Assembly (NCBI RefSeq): GCF_000711295.1
Contig: NZ_JOMJ01000003.1
Span: forward strand, 323,001-387,000
DNA from: Desulfohalovibrio reitneri
GTDB taxonomy: Bacteria > Desulfobacterota > Desulfovibrionia > Desulfovibrionales > Desulfovibrionaceae
Direction of reading: 5' to 3'
Length of the DNA: 64,000 nucleotides
Positions 1 through 9,013 of the stretch are shown piece after piece. Within the stretch, counting starts at the first letter, position 1. Each line of letters begins with the position of its first letter. Position numbers and translations under genes: made by a program. Below the pieces are notes generated by a model, which was not told the origin of the DNA, ran no database searches, and was given only the letters and a program-made list of their open reading frames with translations.

Positions 1-2045
1 TTGATGACCCCGCGCGGGTCCACCTTGGCCTTGTAGCGCCTGAGCGCGTCCAGCTTGCCTTCCTCCAGGAAGCCGATCTTGGTGATGCCGATGCCGTGCT
101 CGCCGGAGACCGCGCCGCCCAGCTCCATGACCTTGCCGAAGACCTTGCCCACGGCCTCGTGCACCAGGGCCAGCATGTCCGGGTCGTTGGAGTTGGCCGG
201 GAAGTTGACGTGGCAGTTGCCGTCGCCCGCGTGCATGTGGTTGGCGGCCATGACGCGGGTTTCGCCCATCTTCTTGCGGATGGACTCCAGCTCGTCCGCC
301 TCGCCCGGGTAGATGGTGGCCAGGTGGCGGAAGAAGTAGTTGGCCTGGACTTCCAGCTCCTGGTCGGAGAGGTCGCAGATGGTGGTCTTGCCCCGGAAGA
401 TGTTCTTAACGAAGTCGAACTCCTGGTCCACGTACTCGTCGCCGGGGTCCACGCCGGGCAGGTCGGTGGCCTGCTTCAGGGCGCGGCGATAGGCCACGGC
501 CATGTAGTGCAGGTTCAGCCCCTCCAGGAAGTCGGAGAACTCGGGGATGACCTCCAGGGGGATGACGATGTCCTCGTTGATCTTGAACCCGGAGGTGCGG
601 CGGGCGATGGCCGACAGCTTGTGCCGGTCCTCCCAGAAGTGCTCCGCCTCCTTGCGGCTGGTGGCGGCGAAGACGTCCACGTTCTCGAAGGCGTGGGCGA
701 TGTCCATGATGGTGCCCGCGGCCTCGTCCAGGGCGGCCTCGTCGTCCGAGTCCAGCTGGATGAGCAGCACGGAGATGGGTTCGCCCTCGTACTTCTCCGA
801 CTTCTTCTCGTAGCTGATGGCCTGGACGTACTTGGAGCCGAACTCCTCCAGGGCGGAGATCTTGACCAGGTCCCCTTCTTCGCGGATGCGGTCGCGCAGG
901 GCCACGATGTCCTTGATGACCAGCATGGCGTTGTGCATGGAGCGGCCGAAGAATTCCAGGCACAGGGTGCGGGACAGCTCGGGGCGGGGATGCAGGGTGA
1001 AGCAGCCCTCCACGATGATGCCGTCCACGCCCTCCTTCTGCACGCCGGGCAGGCCGCCCAGGAACTTGTTGGAGACGTCCTTGCCCAGGGCGGTGCCCCG
1101 GATGTCCGCACCGGAGAGGGTCACGGTGTGGGAGTACTCGCCGTTCTCCCCGTACACGTCGAAAGAGGCCTCGTCGCCCTCCAGGATCTTTCGGCGCGGG
1201 TGGTCCCGCCGTTTGACCTCGATGAGTTCGCCTTTGGGCGTGACCATGCGGTAGGAGGCGATGTTGTCCAGGGTGACGCCGTACTCGAAGGCGAAGGGGC
1301 CGCCGGAGTTCTCTGAGATGTTGCCGCCGATGGACGATCCCGCCTTGGAGGCAGGGTCCACGGTGAAGAGCAGGCCGTGCTCCTCCGCGGCCTTGATGGC
1401 CGTGAGGGTGATGACCCCGGCCTCGGCGCAGATGATGCGGTTTTCCTCGTCGATGTCCTCGATGCGCTTGAGCTTGGAGAGGGAGACGATGGCCGTGCGG
1501 GTCAGGGCGGGAATGGCCCCGCCGGTCAGCCCCGTGCCGCCGCCCCGGGGAATGATGTGGAAGCCCATCTCGTCCGCCAGGCGGACAATGTCGCGCACCT
1601 GCTCCGGGGAATCCGGAGTGAGCAGGACCATGGGCAGTTCCATGCGCAAATCGGTTGCGTCGGTGGCCGTCTCGATGAGCGAGCCGCGCGAGGAGACAAT
1701 GGCTTCCGGCGGCAGCAGCTTGCGCAGGCGTTCCAGCACCTGGTCCTTGAACTCCTGGTCCTGGTCGAAGTCGCGCCAGAAACCGGCCACGGCCTTGTGC
1801 AGGGCGTCGGCGTAGTCGTTGGAGAGGGAGGGCAGGATCTTGCTCATGCGCTCGCGCACCGAGGTGCGCACCATCTCGGGGTCGATGAAGGGGTTGTAGC
1901 GCACCAGGAACAGTTCGCCGGCCACCTGCGCGGCCAGGCCGCGGACGCCTTCCGGCCAGGTGTCCAGCTCGGCTTTGGGGATTCCAAGCACTCGAGGGGC
2001 GAGCCGATCATAGGAAATGGAAATGTGAGGGCCTTTTTGGGGCAT
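1..2045 (-). CDS. FAD-linked 2-hydroxyacid (D-lactate/glycolate type) oxidase, 3' end beyond window
   Basis: About 681 codons are visible from the ATG at 2045, and the frame runs off the left edge. A short N-terminal extension is followed by the FAD_binding_4 fold, with PRGGGTGLTGG near residues 164-174. The FAD-oxidase C-terminal domain ends with an HGIGITK signature near residue 655. The family oxidises D-lactate or related 2-hydroxyacids at the cytoplasmic face of the membrane. In Desulfovibrio such proteins usually carry a further C-terminal 4Fe-4S module; the open frame at the edge fits that, but the module is not visible. In a sulfate reducer the role would be lactate oxidation feeding electrons to the respiratory chain (inference). 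Confidence 0.9.
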   Translation of the reverse strand, partial: MPQKGPHISISYDRLAPRVLGIPKAELDTWPEGVRGLAAQVAGELFLVRYNPFIDPEMVRTSVRERMSKILPSLSNDYADALHKAVAGFWRDFDQDQEFKDQVLERLRKLLPPEAIVSSRGSLIETATDATDLRMELPMVLLTPDSPEQVRDIVRLADEMGFHIIPRGGGTGLTGGAIPALTRTAIVSLSKLKRIEDIDEENRIICAEAGVITLTAIKAAEEHGLLFTVDPASKAGSSIGGNISENSGGPFAFEYGVTLDNIASYRMVTPKGELIEVKRRDHPRRKILEGDEASFDVYGENGEYSHTVTLSGADIRGTALGKDVSNKFLGGLPGVQKEGVDGIIVEGCFTLHPRPELSRTLCLEFFGRSMHNAMLVIKDIVALRDRIREEGDLVKISALEEFGSKYVQAISYEKKSEKYEGEPISVLLIQLDSDDEAALDEAAGTIMDIAHAFENVDVFAATSRKEAEHFWEDRHKLSAIARRTSGFKINEDIVIPLEVIPEFSDFLEGLNLHYMAVAYRRALKQATDLPGVDPGDEYVDQEFDFVKNIFRGKTTICDLSDQELEVQANYFFRHLATIYPGEADELESIRKKMGETRVMAANHMHAGDGNCHVNFPANSNDPDMLALVHEAVGKVFGKVMELGGAVSGEHGIGITKIGFLEEGKLDALRRYKAKVDPRGVI

Positions 2046-2218
2046 GATGTAAACGCAATGGTTTGGTGAGGATGGTGGGCGACGGACCGTGGTCCTCGTC
2101 CGGCAAGGGTAAGACGGTAAGGCTTTGTCCGCTGAATGGCAAGGCCGGGGCCGAAGCCTTGTCAGAAGCGGCCCGCCGGGCGTATAGGGGTGTGAACCCC
2201 AGCCTATGGGAGCAGACC

Positions 2219-2710
2219 ATGCCGCTCACCGATTACGGACAGGTTCTCGAACGACTGCAGCGGGGGCTGGCCAACCAGTACGCCCGGGCCGAAGGCATCC
2301 TCAACGAACCGGGCAAGTCCGTGGCCTGCAAGCTGGACCCGAACTACTACCTTGCCGTGGAACCGTTGTTCACCTCCTCCCTGGCCAAGTGGGCCGGTGT
2401 CTTTCCCAAGCGCGCCCTGAACTCCCTGGTGCGCACCGGCAACCTGCTCAGCCGTGGCGAGGACCGCGAGCACGTGCTGCGGATGCGGGTGGTCTGGCCC
2501 GCCAGGCCCGAGGGCATGGAGATAAGGGCGGCCTTCGTGCTGGCGGACTTCATCGAGCGCGGCTTGGCCATCCACGGCGGCGGCGATGTGGAAATGACCG
2601 TTTCCGACCTCAAGATAGCCGAAGAGGAGCGGGAGAAGGTGGACGCCTTCTTCGAGGGCAAAACCCCGCTGGGTCGCTGGGCCTTCGAGGGGGCCGTGGA
2701 CACGGCCTGA
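2219..2710 (+). CDS. Conserved hypothetical protein, 163 aa
   Basis: I chose the ATG at 2219 because GGGAG sits 6 bases upstream at 2208-2212. The frame is open further upstream but that stretch reads as non-coding. The product is soluble and mixed alpha/beta, with no signal peptide or membrane segment and no motif I recognise. It is divergent from the FAD oxidase on its left, so the 170 bases between must hold both promoters. Function unknown. Confidence 0.7.
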   Translation: MPLTDYGQVLERLQRGLANQYARAEGILNEPGKSVACKLDPNYYLAVEPLFTSSLAKWAGVFPKRALNSLVRTGNLLSRGEDREHVLRMRVVWPARPEGMEIRAAFVLADFIERGLAIHGGGDVEMTVSDLKIAEEEREKVDAFFEGKTPLGRWAFEGAVDTA

Positions 2711-2853
2711 AGCGGCCGCGACGTCCGGCTTTCAGCGTATTCGCAATTTTTCCGTGTGCTTCCGAATCCACTCCCGTTGCGGCCTCCTTGCCAACTCCCC
2801 GCCGAGCGGGTAACTAACTCCAAAAACCTGTCCTCCATCTTGAAGGCGTACCG

Positions 2854-4050
2854 ATGATTCGCAGGATCAAGCTCGACGAGCTGAAAATCGGCATGTTCGT
2901 GGAACGCTTCGGCGCGGGCACGTGGGACGAGCCCGTGTCCAGCCCGCGCATGCCCATAACCACTATTGAGCAGATCGAATCCCTGCGGCGGCGCGGCGTG
3001 GTGGAGGTGGAGATCGACACCGAGAAGGGCCTCGCCCTGGACGACGCCGTGCGGGACAAGGGCGGGGATGCCCTGCCCTTCGTCCAGGTGCCGCCGAAGG
3101 TTCCCTTCGCCGACGAGATTCCCGTGGCTTCCAAGGTGTACACCGAGGGGCTGCGCTACGCGAGGCAGATCATGGAGTCCGCCCGGCGCGACGGCATCAT
3201 CGACCAGGCCGCGGCCGAGGCCGTGGTGGACGACCTGGGCGACAGCGTGCGGCGCAACGAGTCCGCGGCCGTCTCCTTGACCAGGCTGCGCTCCACACTG
3301 GAATATGAATACCATCACGCGGTCAACTGCAGCATTCTGGCCCTGGTTTTCGGCATGCACCTGGGCATGGACGGCGAGGACCTGCGCCGCCTGGGCGTGG
3401 GCGCGCTGCTGCACGACGTGGGCAAGGCCCGCCTGCCGGAGAACCTGCTCTCCAAGCCCGGGCGGCTGTACGGCGAGGAGTTGCGGCGCGCCTACGATCA
3501 CGCCCTGGAAGGCTACAACCTGCTCAAACGGCAGCGCAAATCCGACGCCAGGGTGCTGTCCGTGGTGCTGCAGCACCACGAACGGTACGACGGCCAGGGC
3601 TACCCAACCGGCCTGCGGGGCGAGGATATCCACCCGGCCGCCCGCATCGTGGGCGTGGTGGACGCCTACGACGCCATGACCTCCGAGCGCCCATACGCCC
3701 GGGCGCGCACCCCGTCCGAGACCTTCCGCGTCATGTACCAGCAGCGCGACAAGCAGTTCCAGGGCGCGTACGTGGAGCATTTCATCAAGTCCATGGGCAT
3801 CTACCCCGTGGGCAGCTTCGTACGCTTGTCCAACGGCCACTACGGCGTGGTCTGCGAGACCAACGCCCAGCAGCCCCTGCGCCCCTCGGTGAAGATCGTT
3901 TTCGACGACAAGATGCGGCAACGCCGCGCCGAGGTCGTGGACCTGGCCGAACGCGCCAGGGGCCCCGAGCCCCAACGCCTGGAAATCGCCGAGTCCCTTG
4001 ACCCGAGGGACTACAAGATCGACGTCATGCGGCTGCTGGGCAGCGGATAG
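2854..4050 (+). CDS. HD-GYP domain protein, probable cyclic-di-GMP phosphodiesterase
   Basis: 398 aa. The N-terminal 100 residues look like the DUF3391 region found before many HD-GYP domains (starts with IKLDELKIGMFV). The HD-GYP core follows: a His pair near 155, HDVGK near 187, HHERYDGQGYPTGL near 240-253 and DAYDAMTSERPY near 270-280. All the metal-binding and GYP residues that define active c-di-GMP hydrolases appear to be present. There is no membrane segment, so it acts in the cytoplasm. The start is ATG with GAAGG 7 bases upstream. A second HD-GYP protein lies at 61419-62501. The substrate is inferred from the family. Confidence 0.93.
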   Translation: MIRRIKLDELKIGMFVERFGAGTWDEPVSSPRMPITTIEQIESLRRRGVVEVEIDTEKGLALDDAVRDKGGDALPFVQVPPKVPFADEIPVASKVYTEGLRYARQIMESARRDGIIDQAAAEAVVDDLGDSVRRNESAAVSLTRLRSTLEYEYHHAVNCSILALVFGMHLGMDGEDLRRLGVGALLHDVGKARLPENLLSKPGRLYGEELRRAYDHALEGYNLLKRQRKSDARVLSVVLQHHERYDGQGYPTGLRGEDIHPAARIVGVVDAYDAMTSERPYARARTPSETFRVMYQQRDKQFQGAYVEHFIKSMGIYPVGSFVRLSNGHYGVVCETNAQQPLRPSVKIVFDDKMRQRRAEVVDLAERARGPEPQRLEIAESLDPRDYKIDVMRLLGSG

Positions 4051-4052
4051 CG

Positions 4053-4078
4053 AAAAAAACGCCGGGGAATTCCGGCGT
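4053..4078. terminator. Hairpin between convergent genes
   Basis: A perfect ACGCCGG/CCGGCGT stem at 4059-4078 with a 6-base loop is preceded on the + strand by seven A residues. For the leftward nucleotidyltransferase gene this reads as stem plus T-run, a good intrinsic terminator. The rightward HD-GYP gene ends three bases before it. Confidence 0.7.
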
Positions 4079-4228
4079 GAACTGGGCCGAGCCTGGAGCG
4101 TCCCAGAGGGCCCCCGGACAGGGGGATACGGAGAGCGCTTCCACCCCTGCCCGGGCAAAAGCGAGAATAGCCCCTCGCGGTCGCATCGGCAACCCCTTCT
4201 CAACGCGCTCTTCTCGCGCGCGCCCCTC

Positions 4229-5053
4229 TTATCCTTCTTTTCCGCGCCTGTATTGCGCATACACCGCCCGGCAGGCCGCGTACCCCTCCGGCGTGCCCAC
4301 GTCGTACACCGGGCCTGGCAGGCGCCTGGCGCGGAAGGTCACTCCCGCCGCCAGCATCAGGCGGCGGACCATGGAGTCGGTGACTTCGCCCTCGGGGTGG
4401 CGGCGCACGGCTTCGTCCAGATATGCGGGGTAGTCCGGCCCGGCCAGATGGATGCCGCAGGTGCGCAACTCGCCGGGGAAGCGCGGGGTGAAGTGGCCCC
4501 TGCCCTTGGGCAGGAAGCGGGTGATGCGCCGCGATTCGTCCTCGCTCCGCGCCAGGTCCACCCGGCCGGAGTCGCCCACGCCCGGCACGCCCTCCGGATC
4601 CATCAGTCCCACCACGTGCTCCTCCGGGGCCGCGCCTTCGGCCAGGGCCGCCAGCGCGCCGCCGCGCGGGGCGACGTTGTCCGGGTAGTGCACCGCCAGG
4701 GGGAGGCCTGGGCAGGCTTCCGCCGCCCACAACATCGCGTCCGCCTCGCCGCGCGGGGCGGGCTGGTTCACGAAATACAGGGGGAGGATGTCGCGCAGCC
4801 GGACCATGCGCTCCACGGAGCCGGGAAAGGCGTCGCGGTAGGCGTCAAGGTCGGTCAGCAGCCGGGCGATGCCCTCTTTGCCGGGGCGGACGACCACCAC
4901 GGCCAGCTCCGCCCCCAGGGCCGCGCCTTCCTCCATGGCCCAGAGTATGGCCGGGCGGCCGCCGATTTCCAGGAGCTCCTTGGCGCGGCCGCCGGTGAGG
5001 GAGGCCATGCGGGTGCCGAAGCCCGCGGCCGGGACGATCAGCGCGCGGCCCAC
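4229..5053 (-). CDS. Sugar-1-phosphate nucleotidyltransferase (GalU/RfbA-like fold)
   Basis: 274 aa starting at GTG 5053. The N terminus, IVPAAGFGTRM followed by AKELLEIGGRPA, is the signature of NTP-transferase enzymes that join a nucleoside triphosphate to a sugar phosphate. A PDNVAPRGG stretch near residue 120 corresponds to the usual metal-binding D-D/N motif, and VYDVGTPEGYAACRA near 250 is the typical C-terminal DIGTPEGY motif. It is shorter than GalU but similar to RmlA-type proteins. It stands alone with no surface polysaccharide genes nearby, so the sugar substrate cannot be named. It is divergent from trmO, with only 35 bases between the two start codons. Confidence 0.85.
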   Translation of the reverse strand: MGRALIVPAAGFGTRMASLTGGRAKELLEIGGRPAILWAMEEGAALGAELAVVVVRPGKEGIARLLTDLDAYRDAFPGSVERMVRLRDILPLYFVNQPAPRGEADAMLWAAEACPGLPLAVHYPDNVAPRGGALAALAEGAAPEEHVVGLMDPEGVPGVGDSGRVDLARSEDESRRITRFLPKGRGHFTPRFPGELRTCGIHLAGPDYPAYLDEAVRRHPEGEVTDSMVRRLMLAAGVTFRARRLPGPVYDVGTPEGYAACRAVYAQYRRGKEG

Positions 5054-5088
5054 TTGACCCGCTCCCGCGCCGGGAGGAAAGTGCGGCC

Positions 5089-5571
5089 ATGGACGCCATC
5101 ACCTACCATCCCATCGGCGTGCTGCGCTCGCCCCACGCCCAGCCCGAGGGCATGCCCATCCAGCCCGCCGGGGCGCGCGGCGAGCGCGGCCGGGTGGAGC
5201 TGGACCCGAGATACGCCCCGGCCCTGGCCGATCTGGACGGCTTTTCCCACGTCTACCTCCTGTACCACTTCCACCGCGCCGGGCCGTACAGCCCGGAGGT
5301 GACGCCTTTTCTGGACGGGGAGCCCAAAGGGCTGTTCGCTACCCGCGCGCCAACCCGGCCCAACCCCATCGGCATCTCCGTGCTGCGGCTGGAGCGGGTG
5401 GAGGGCGGCGTGGCGCATCTGCTGGACGTGGACGTGCTGGACGGCACGCCGGTGCTGGACATCAAGCCGTATGTTCCCCGCTTCGACGCGCCCCACGGCG
5501 AGGTGCGCTCCGGTTGGCTCGAGGCGCGCGAGGGCGAAGAGTCCGCCCGCTCCGACGGCCGATTCGCCTGA
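5089..5571 (+). CDS. trmO: tRNA (N6-threonylcarbamoyladenosine37-N6)-methyltransferase TrmO family
   Basis: 160 aa, the length of the single-domain TrmO/TsaA family (UPF0066). Characteristic stretches are YHPIGVLRSP at the N terminus, LDGFSHVYLLYHFHR near 50-64, RAPTRPNPIGISVLRL near 86-101, and DVLDGTPVLDIKPYVP near 115-130. The family uses S-adenosylmethionine to methylate t6A37 of tRNA-Thr, fine-tuning decoding. The start is ATG at 5089 with GGGAGG upstream. It ends exactly at the A-run of the shared terminator. The family call is firm; activity on t6A is inferred from E. coli. Confidence 0.92.
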   Translation: MDAITYHPIGVLRSPHAQPEGMPIQPAGARGERGRVELDPRYAPALADLDGFSHVYLLYHFHRAGPYSPEVTPFLDGEPKGLFATRAPTRPNPIGISVLRLERVEGGVAHLLDVDVLDGTPVLDIKPYVPRFDAPHGEVRSGWLEAREGEESARSDGRFA

Positions 5572-5602
5572 AAAAAGGGCGGCCCCGGCCGGGACCGCCC
5601 TT
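5571..5602 (-). terminator. Intrinsic terminator of the por operon
   Basis: An inverted repeat of 14 bp with one mismatch spans 5575-5602 (AAGGGCGG core). It is followed, in the leftward direction, by six T residues (complement of 5571-5576). It sits 20 bases after the porB stop and just after the trmO stop, so it can serve both. Confidence 0.85.
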
Positions 5603-5621
5603 GGCGACGCCGCGCGGGAGG

Positions 5622-6584
5622 CTATTCCTCGTCCTCCACGCTGTCGGTCATGGCCGCCAGCCGTTCCAGCCGGGCGTACTCCCAGTCCACGTGCTCCTGG
5701 ATGATCGCGATGTCGTCCGGGGTCAGGTGGCGGAAGCGGCGCTGGGTCTTGAGGTATTCCTCCACCGGCTTGGGCTTGGCCGTCTTTTTCAGGTGCCACT
5801 CCCCGCCGATGACCTCGTACAGGGGGAATACCTTGGAGGTGACCGCCAGCTTGGCCACCTCGATGGACTGTTCCGGCTTGCAGCGCCAGCCCGTGGGGCA
5901 GGGCGAGTAGATGTGCAGGTAGGCCGGGCCCTCCACGCTGACCGCCTTGCGCACCTTGTTCATGAGGTCCAGGTGGAAGGCGGGCGAGGCCGTGGCCACG
6001 TACGGGATGTCGTGCGCCGCGGCGATGGCCGGCATGTTCTTCTTGAAGGTGCGCTGCCCCTTGGACTTGCTGCCCGCCGGGGAGGTGGTGGTGGACGCGC
6101 CCCACGGCGTTGAGGAGGAGCGCTGGATGCCGGTGTTCATGTAGGCCTCGTTATCCAGGCAGACGTAGACGAAGTTGTGCCCGCGCTCCAGCGCGCCGGA
6201 AAGCGACTGCAACCCGATGTCCGCCGTGGCCCCGTCGCCGCCGAAGGCGATGACCGAGGGCATCTCCCCCTGGACGCGGCCCTTGCGGTGCAGGGCCTTG
6301 AGCCCGGCCTCAATGCCCGAGGCCACGGCCCCGGTGTTCTCGAAGGCCACGTGGATCCAAGGGCACTCCCAGGCGGACTGGGGGTAGGGGGAGGTGACGA
6401 TCTCCATGCAGCCGGTGGCGTTGGCCACGATGGCGTCGCGGCCCACGGCCTTCATGACCATGCCCATGGCCAGTATCTCGCCGCAGCCCTGGCAGGCGCG
6501 GTGACCGGAGGCCACCACCTTGTCCCAGGGCATGTTCTTGGCGGTGATCTTCTTGAAGCCGGGGAACTGAATTTCTTTATGCAT
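5622..6584 (-). CDS. porB: 2-oxoacid (probably pyruvate):ferredoxin oxidoreductase, beta subunit
   Basis: 320 aa. The beta subunit binds thiamine diphosphate and a 4Fe-4S cluster and decarboxylates a 2-oxoacid to acyl-CoA with transfer of electrons to ferredoxin. Visible motifs: CQGCGE near 33, NATGC near 57, the ThDP motif GGDGATADIG near 116-125 continuing to NEAYMNTGIQ, and CPTGWRC near 221. The four cluster-binding cysteines typical of PorB are therefore present. The start overlaps the end of porA by 8 bases, so translation is coupled. Substrate choice between pyruvate and a branched-chain or other oxoacid cannot be settled by eye; pyruvate is most likely in a sulfate reducer. Confidence 0.92.
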   Translation of the reverse strand: MHKEIQFPGFKKITAKNMPWDKVVASGHRACQGCGEILAMGMVMKAVGRDAIVANATGCMEIVTSPYPQSAWECPWIHVAFENTGAVASGIEAGLKALHRKGRVQGEMPSVIAFGGDGATADIGLQSLSGALERGHNFVYVCLDNEAYMNTGIQRSSSTPWGASTTTSPAGSKSKGQRTFKKNMPAIAAAHDIPYVATASPAFHLDLMNKVRKAVSVEGPAYLHIYSPCPTGWRCKPEQSIEVAKLAVTSKVFPLYEVIGGEWHLKKTAKPKPVEEYLKTQRRFRHLTPDDIAIIQEHVDWEYARLERLAAMTDSVEDEE

Positions 6585-7749
6585 AACTCTTGACCCCCCA
6601 GACGGTGTAGCCGCCGTCCAGCTCGCCGCCGGACGCCCGGGCGTATATTTCGCGGAAGTCCTCGGTGGTCACGTCGCGACCGCCCAGCCCGGCGATGACG
6701 TTGACGATCTCCGGTGCGTCGTCGCGGCCGTAGAAGAGGCTTTTGATGTCCACGGCCAAGGGGCCGTTGATGCAGCCTGGGGAGAGGGCGCGGTCGATGA
6801 CGATGATGCGTTCCGCGCCCCGGCAGGCCTCGAGGAACTCCTCCTCGGGGAAGGGCCGCCACAGCCGCAGCCGCACCTGCCCCACGTCCTCGCCGTCCTT
6901 GATGAGGCCGTCCACGGCGGTCATGCAGGTCTCGCCCAGCGCGCCCATGGTCAGGAAGAGGGCTTTGGCGTTCTCCTTGCCGTTTTTCTCCACCAGCTCG
7001 TAGCGTCGGCCGAACTGATCTGCGAAGCGGTCCAGCACTTCCTTGACCACCGGCTTGGAGCCGAGCAGGGCCTGCTCGCATTGCACCTTGGCCTCGGTGT
7101 AGACCTCGGGCATGCCCACCGGCCCCATGGTCACGGGGTTCTTGGGGTCCAGCCGCATGGCGGGCTCGTAGGCCGGCAGGAAGGCGTCCGCCTCCTCCTG
7201 GTCCGGCACCACCATGGGCTCGATCATGTGGGAGAGGATGAAGCCGTCCATGTTCACGGCCACCGGCAGCAGCACGCGGTGGTCCTCGCCGATGGCGAAG
7301 GCCGCCAGGGTCAGGTCCAGCGCCTCCTGCCCGTTTTCCACGAAAAGTTGCACCCAGCCGATGTCCTTTTCGGCCATGATGTCGGAATGGTCGTTCCAGA
7401 TGGAGATGGGGCCGGAAAGGGCGCGGTTGGCCACGGTCATGACCATGGGCAACCGCATGGAGGAGGCGATGAAGAGGATCTCGTGCATCAGGGCCAGTCC
7501 CTGCGCGGCAGTGGCCGTGTACACCCTGGCCCCGGCCGCGCCCGCGCCCACGGCGGCGCTCATGGCCGAGTGCTCGGACTCCACCGGGATGAACTCGGCG
7601 TCCAGATGGCCGTTGGCCACGTACTCGGAGAGTTCCTCGACAATATGGGTCTGCGGGGTGATGGGATAGGCGGAGACCACGTCCACGTTGGCCAGCCTGG
7701 CCGCCTCGGCCACACCAAGGGAGACTTCGGTGCCGATGCGCTTGCCCAT
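6577..7749 (-). CDS. porA: 2-oxoacid (probably pyruvate):ferredoxin oxidoreductase, alpha subunit
   Basis: 390 aa, the usual length of a separate alpha subunit. The N-terminal pyrimidine-binding domain has SAYPITPQTHIVEEL near 25-39 and the catalytic glutamate region PVESEHSAMSAAVGA near 55-69. The C-terminal transketolase-type domain ends with IVNVIAGLGGRDV near 350. It pairs with PorB to form the ThDP active site in the cytoplasm. It overlaps porD by one base upstream and porB by 8 bases downstream, giving the order delta-alpha-beta in one operon. No gamma subunit gene is present within or next to it (see findings). Confidence 0.92.
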   Translation of the reverse strand: MGKRIGTEVSLGVAEAARLANVDVVSAYPITPQTHIVEELSEYVANGHLDAEFIPVESEHSAMSAAVGAGAAGARVYTATAAQGLALMHEILFIASSMRLPMVMTVANRALSGPISIWNDHSDIMAEKDIGWVQLFVENGQEALDLTLAAFAIGEDHRVLLPVAVNMDGFILSHMIEPMVVPDQEEADAFLPAYEPAMRLDPKNPVTMGPVGMPEVYTEAKVQCEQALLGSKPVVKEVLDRFADQFGRRYELVEKNGKENAKALFLTMGALGETCMTAVDGLIKDGEDVGQVRLRLWRPFPEEEFLEACRGAERIIVIDRALSPGCINGPLAVDIKSLFYGRDDAPEIVNVIAGLGGRDVTTEDFREIYARASGGELDGGYTVWGVKSYA

Positions 7750-8042
7750 TAGTCGTCCTCCTCAAGCACCATGGTGATGGCGTCCTTGGGGCACTCGTTG
7801 GCGCAGATGCCGCACCCCTTGCAGTAGAAGGGATCGGAGTGCCAGTAGCCCTCCTCGTTCTCGGAGATGCAGAATTCGGGGCAGTACACCCCGCACAAGG
7901 CGCACTTGATGCATTTTTCCTCGTCCACCTTGGGCCGCAGCGTTTTCCAGTCCCCGGTCTTCAGATCGGCCGCGCTGCCCGGCCTGGTGATGGCCGCGCC
8001 CAGGGCCAGGTCCCGCCAGGCGGTAAGAGCCTTGTCCGACAT
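7749..8042 (-). CDS. porD: 2-oxoacid:ferredoxin oxidoreductase, delta (2x 4Fe-4S ferredoxin) subunit
   Basis: 97 aa from the ATG at 8042, which has an excellent AGGAGG a few bases upstream. A longer open frame reaches 8429 but has no comparable ribosome-binding site. Two bacterial ferredoxin motifs are visible: CIKCALCGVYCPEFC near 44-58 and CKGCGICANECP near 74-85. The delta subunit accepts electrons from the catalytic beta subunit and passes them to soluble ferredoxin. It is the first gene of the operon and shares one base with porA. Confidence 0.93.
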   Translation of the reverse strand: MSDKALTAWRDLALGAAITRPGSAADLKTGDWKTLRPKVDEEKCIKCALCGVYCPEFCISENEEGYWHSDPFYCKGCGICANECPKDAITMVLEEDD

Positions 8043-8104
8043 GTCATCCTCCTTGCTTGGGCCGGCGCGCGCGAGGGGCGGGCCGGAGACATCCACGGAC
8101 TCGC

Positions 8105-8133
8105 AGAATAGCAGAAGGCTGCGGATGCGGCAA
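8105..8133 (-). promoter_or_regulatory. Possible promoter of the por operon
   Basis: On the minus strand TTGCCG and TATTCT are separated by 17 bases, each matching four of six consensus positions of a housekeeping promoter. They lie about 65 bases upstream of the porD start. This is weak evidence by itself, but the 142-base gap before porD has no better candidate. Confidence 0.35.
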
Positions 8134-8184
8134 AGCTCTTCGGTAAACGGCCGGGCTGGCCGGTTGAACGGATGCGGCCGGGAA

Positions 8185-8973
8185 TCAGGCCGCCAGCAGG
8201 GCGGAGGCGGCGGCCTGCATTTCCTCCAGTCCGGCGCTGGAGAGGCCCAGGCGGCGGCAGAGCTTGTCCGCCTCGCGGGCCGGGTCGAAAAGGGGATAGT
8301 CGCTGCCGAAGAGGATGCGCTCGCGCGGATGGCGGCGGAAGATGTCGCGCAGCACGGCGTCTTCGATGAAGTCCAGGCTGGAGGAGGTGTCCAGGTAGAC
8401 CCTCTCCCCGGCCAGCACCTCGGCGGCATGCGGCCAGTGCAGGTAGCCGCCGAGGTGGGCGGCGATCATGGGTGTGTCCGGAAAGGCGCGGACCAGGTCG
8501 CGCATGGTGTAGGGGCAGGATGGGTTCTCCCCGGGAGGGAGTGTGTCGCCCACGTGGAACATGACCACGAAGCGGTCCCCGGCCAGCTCCAAAAGCCGGT
8601 ACAGCCGGGGGTCGTCCAGGCGGAACCCCTGGAAGTCGGCATGGAATTTCAGGCCGCGCACGCCTGCCTCGGCCAGGCGGTCGAACTCGGTGGCCGGGTC
8701 GGGGAAGTCCGGGTGCATGGCTCCGAAGCAGATCAATTCCGGGTGGGCGGCGGACAGCTCGCGGGACCAGGCGTTGGCGGGAATCACCTGGGAGGGGTCG
8801 GTGGCCGCGGTGTGAACCACGGCCCCGTCCAGGCCTGCCGCCCGCAGCCGGGTCAGCAGATCGTCCGGGGTGCCGTCGCCCATGGGCTCGATGCCGTAAT
8901 GGCCGTTGAGCTGGGCCAGGACCTTGTGGGCGATCTTGGGGTGAAAGGCGTGGGTATGGACGTCCAGGAGCAC
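8185..8973 (-). CDS. Amidohydrolase 2 / TIM-barrel metal-dependent hydrolase
   Basis: 262 aa from a GTG at 8973 that follows AAGGAT 7-8 bases upstream. The open frame extends another 78 codons but that part reads through the thioesterase gene in another frame. It starts with LLDVHTHAF, the HxH metal ligands of the amidohydrolase superfamily. Further ligands fit IAAHLGGYLHWP near 170 and FGSDYPLFDP near 230. Family PF04909 includes decarboxylases and lactone or amide hydrolases; the substrate is not evident. The neighbouring upstream gene is a thioesterase read in the same direction with 40 bases between, so co-transcription is likely. Confidence 0.85.
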   Translation of the reverse strand: MLLDVHTHAFHPKIAHKVLAQLNGHYGIEPMGDGTPDDLLTRLRAAGLDGAVVHTAATDPSQVIPANAWSRELSAAHPELICFGAMHPDFPDPATEFDRLAEAGVRGLKFHADFQGFRLDDPRLYRLLELAGDRFVVMFHVGDTLPPGENPSCPYTMRDLVRAFPDTPMIAAHLGGYLHWPHAAEVLAGERVYLDTSSSLDFIEDAVLRDIFRRHPRERILFGSDYPLFDPAREADKLCRRLGLSSAGLEEMQAAASALLAA

Positions 8974-9013
8974 GTCGCGCAAATCCTTTACCGGATGATC
9001 CGGGGAAGGGCGG

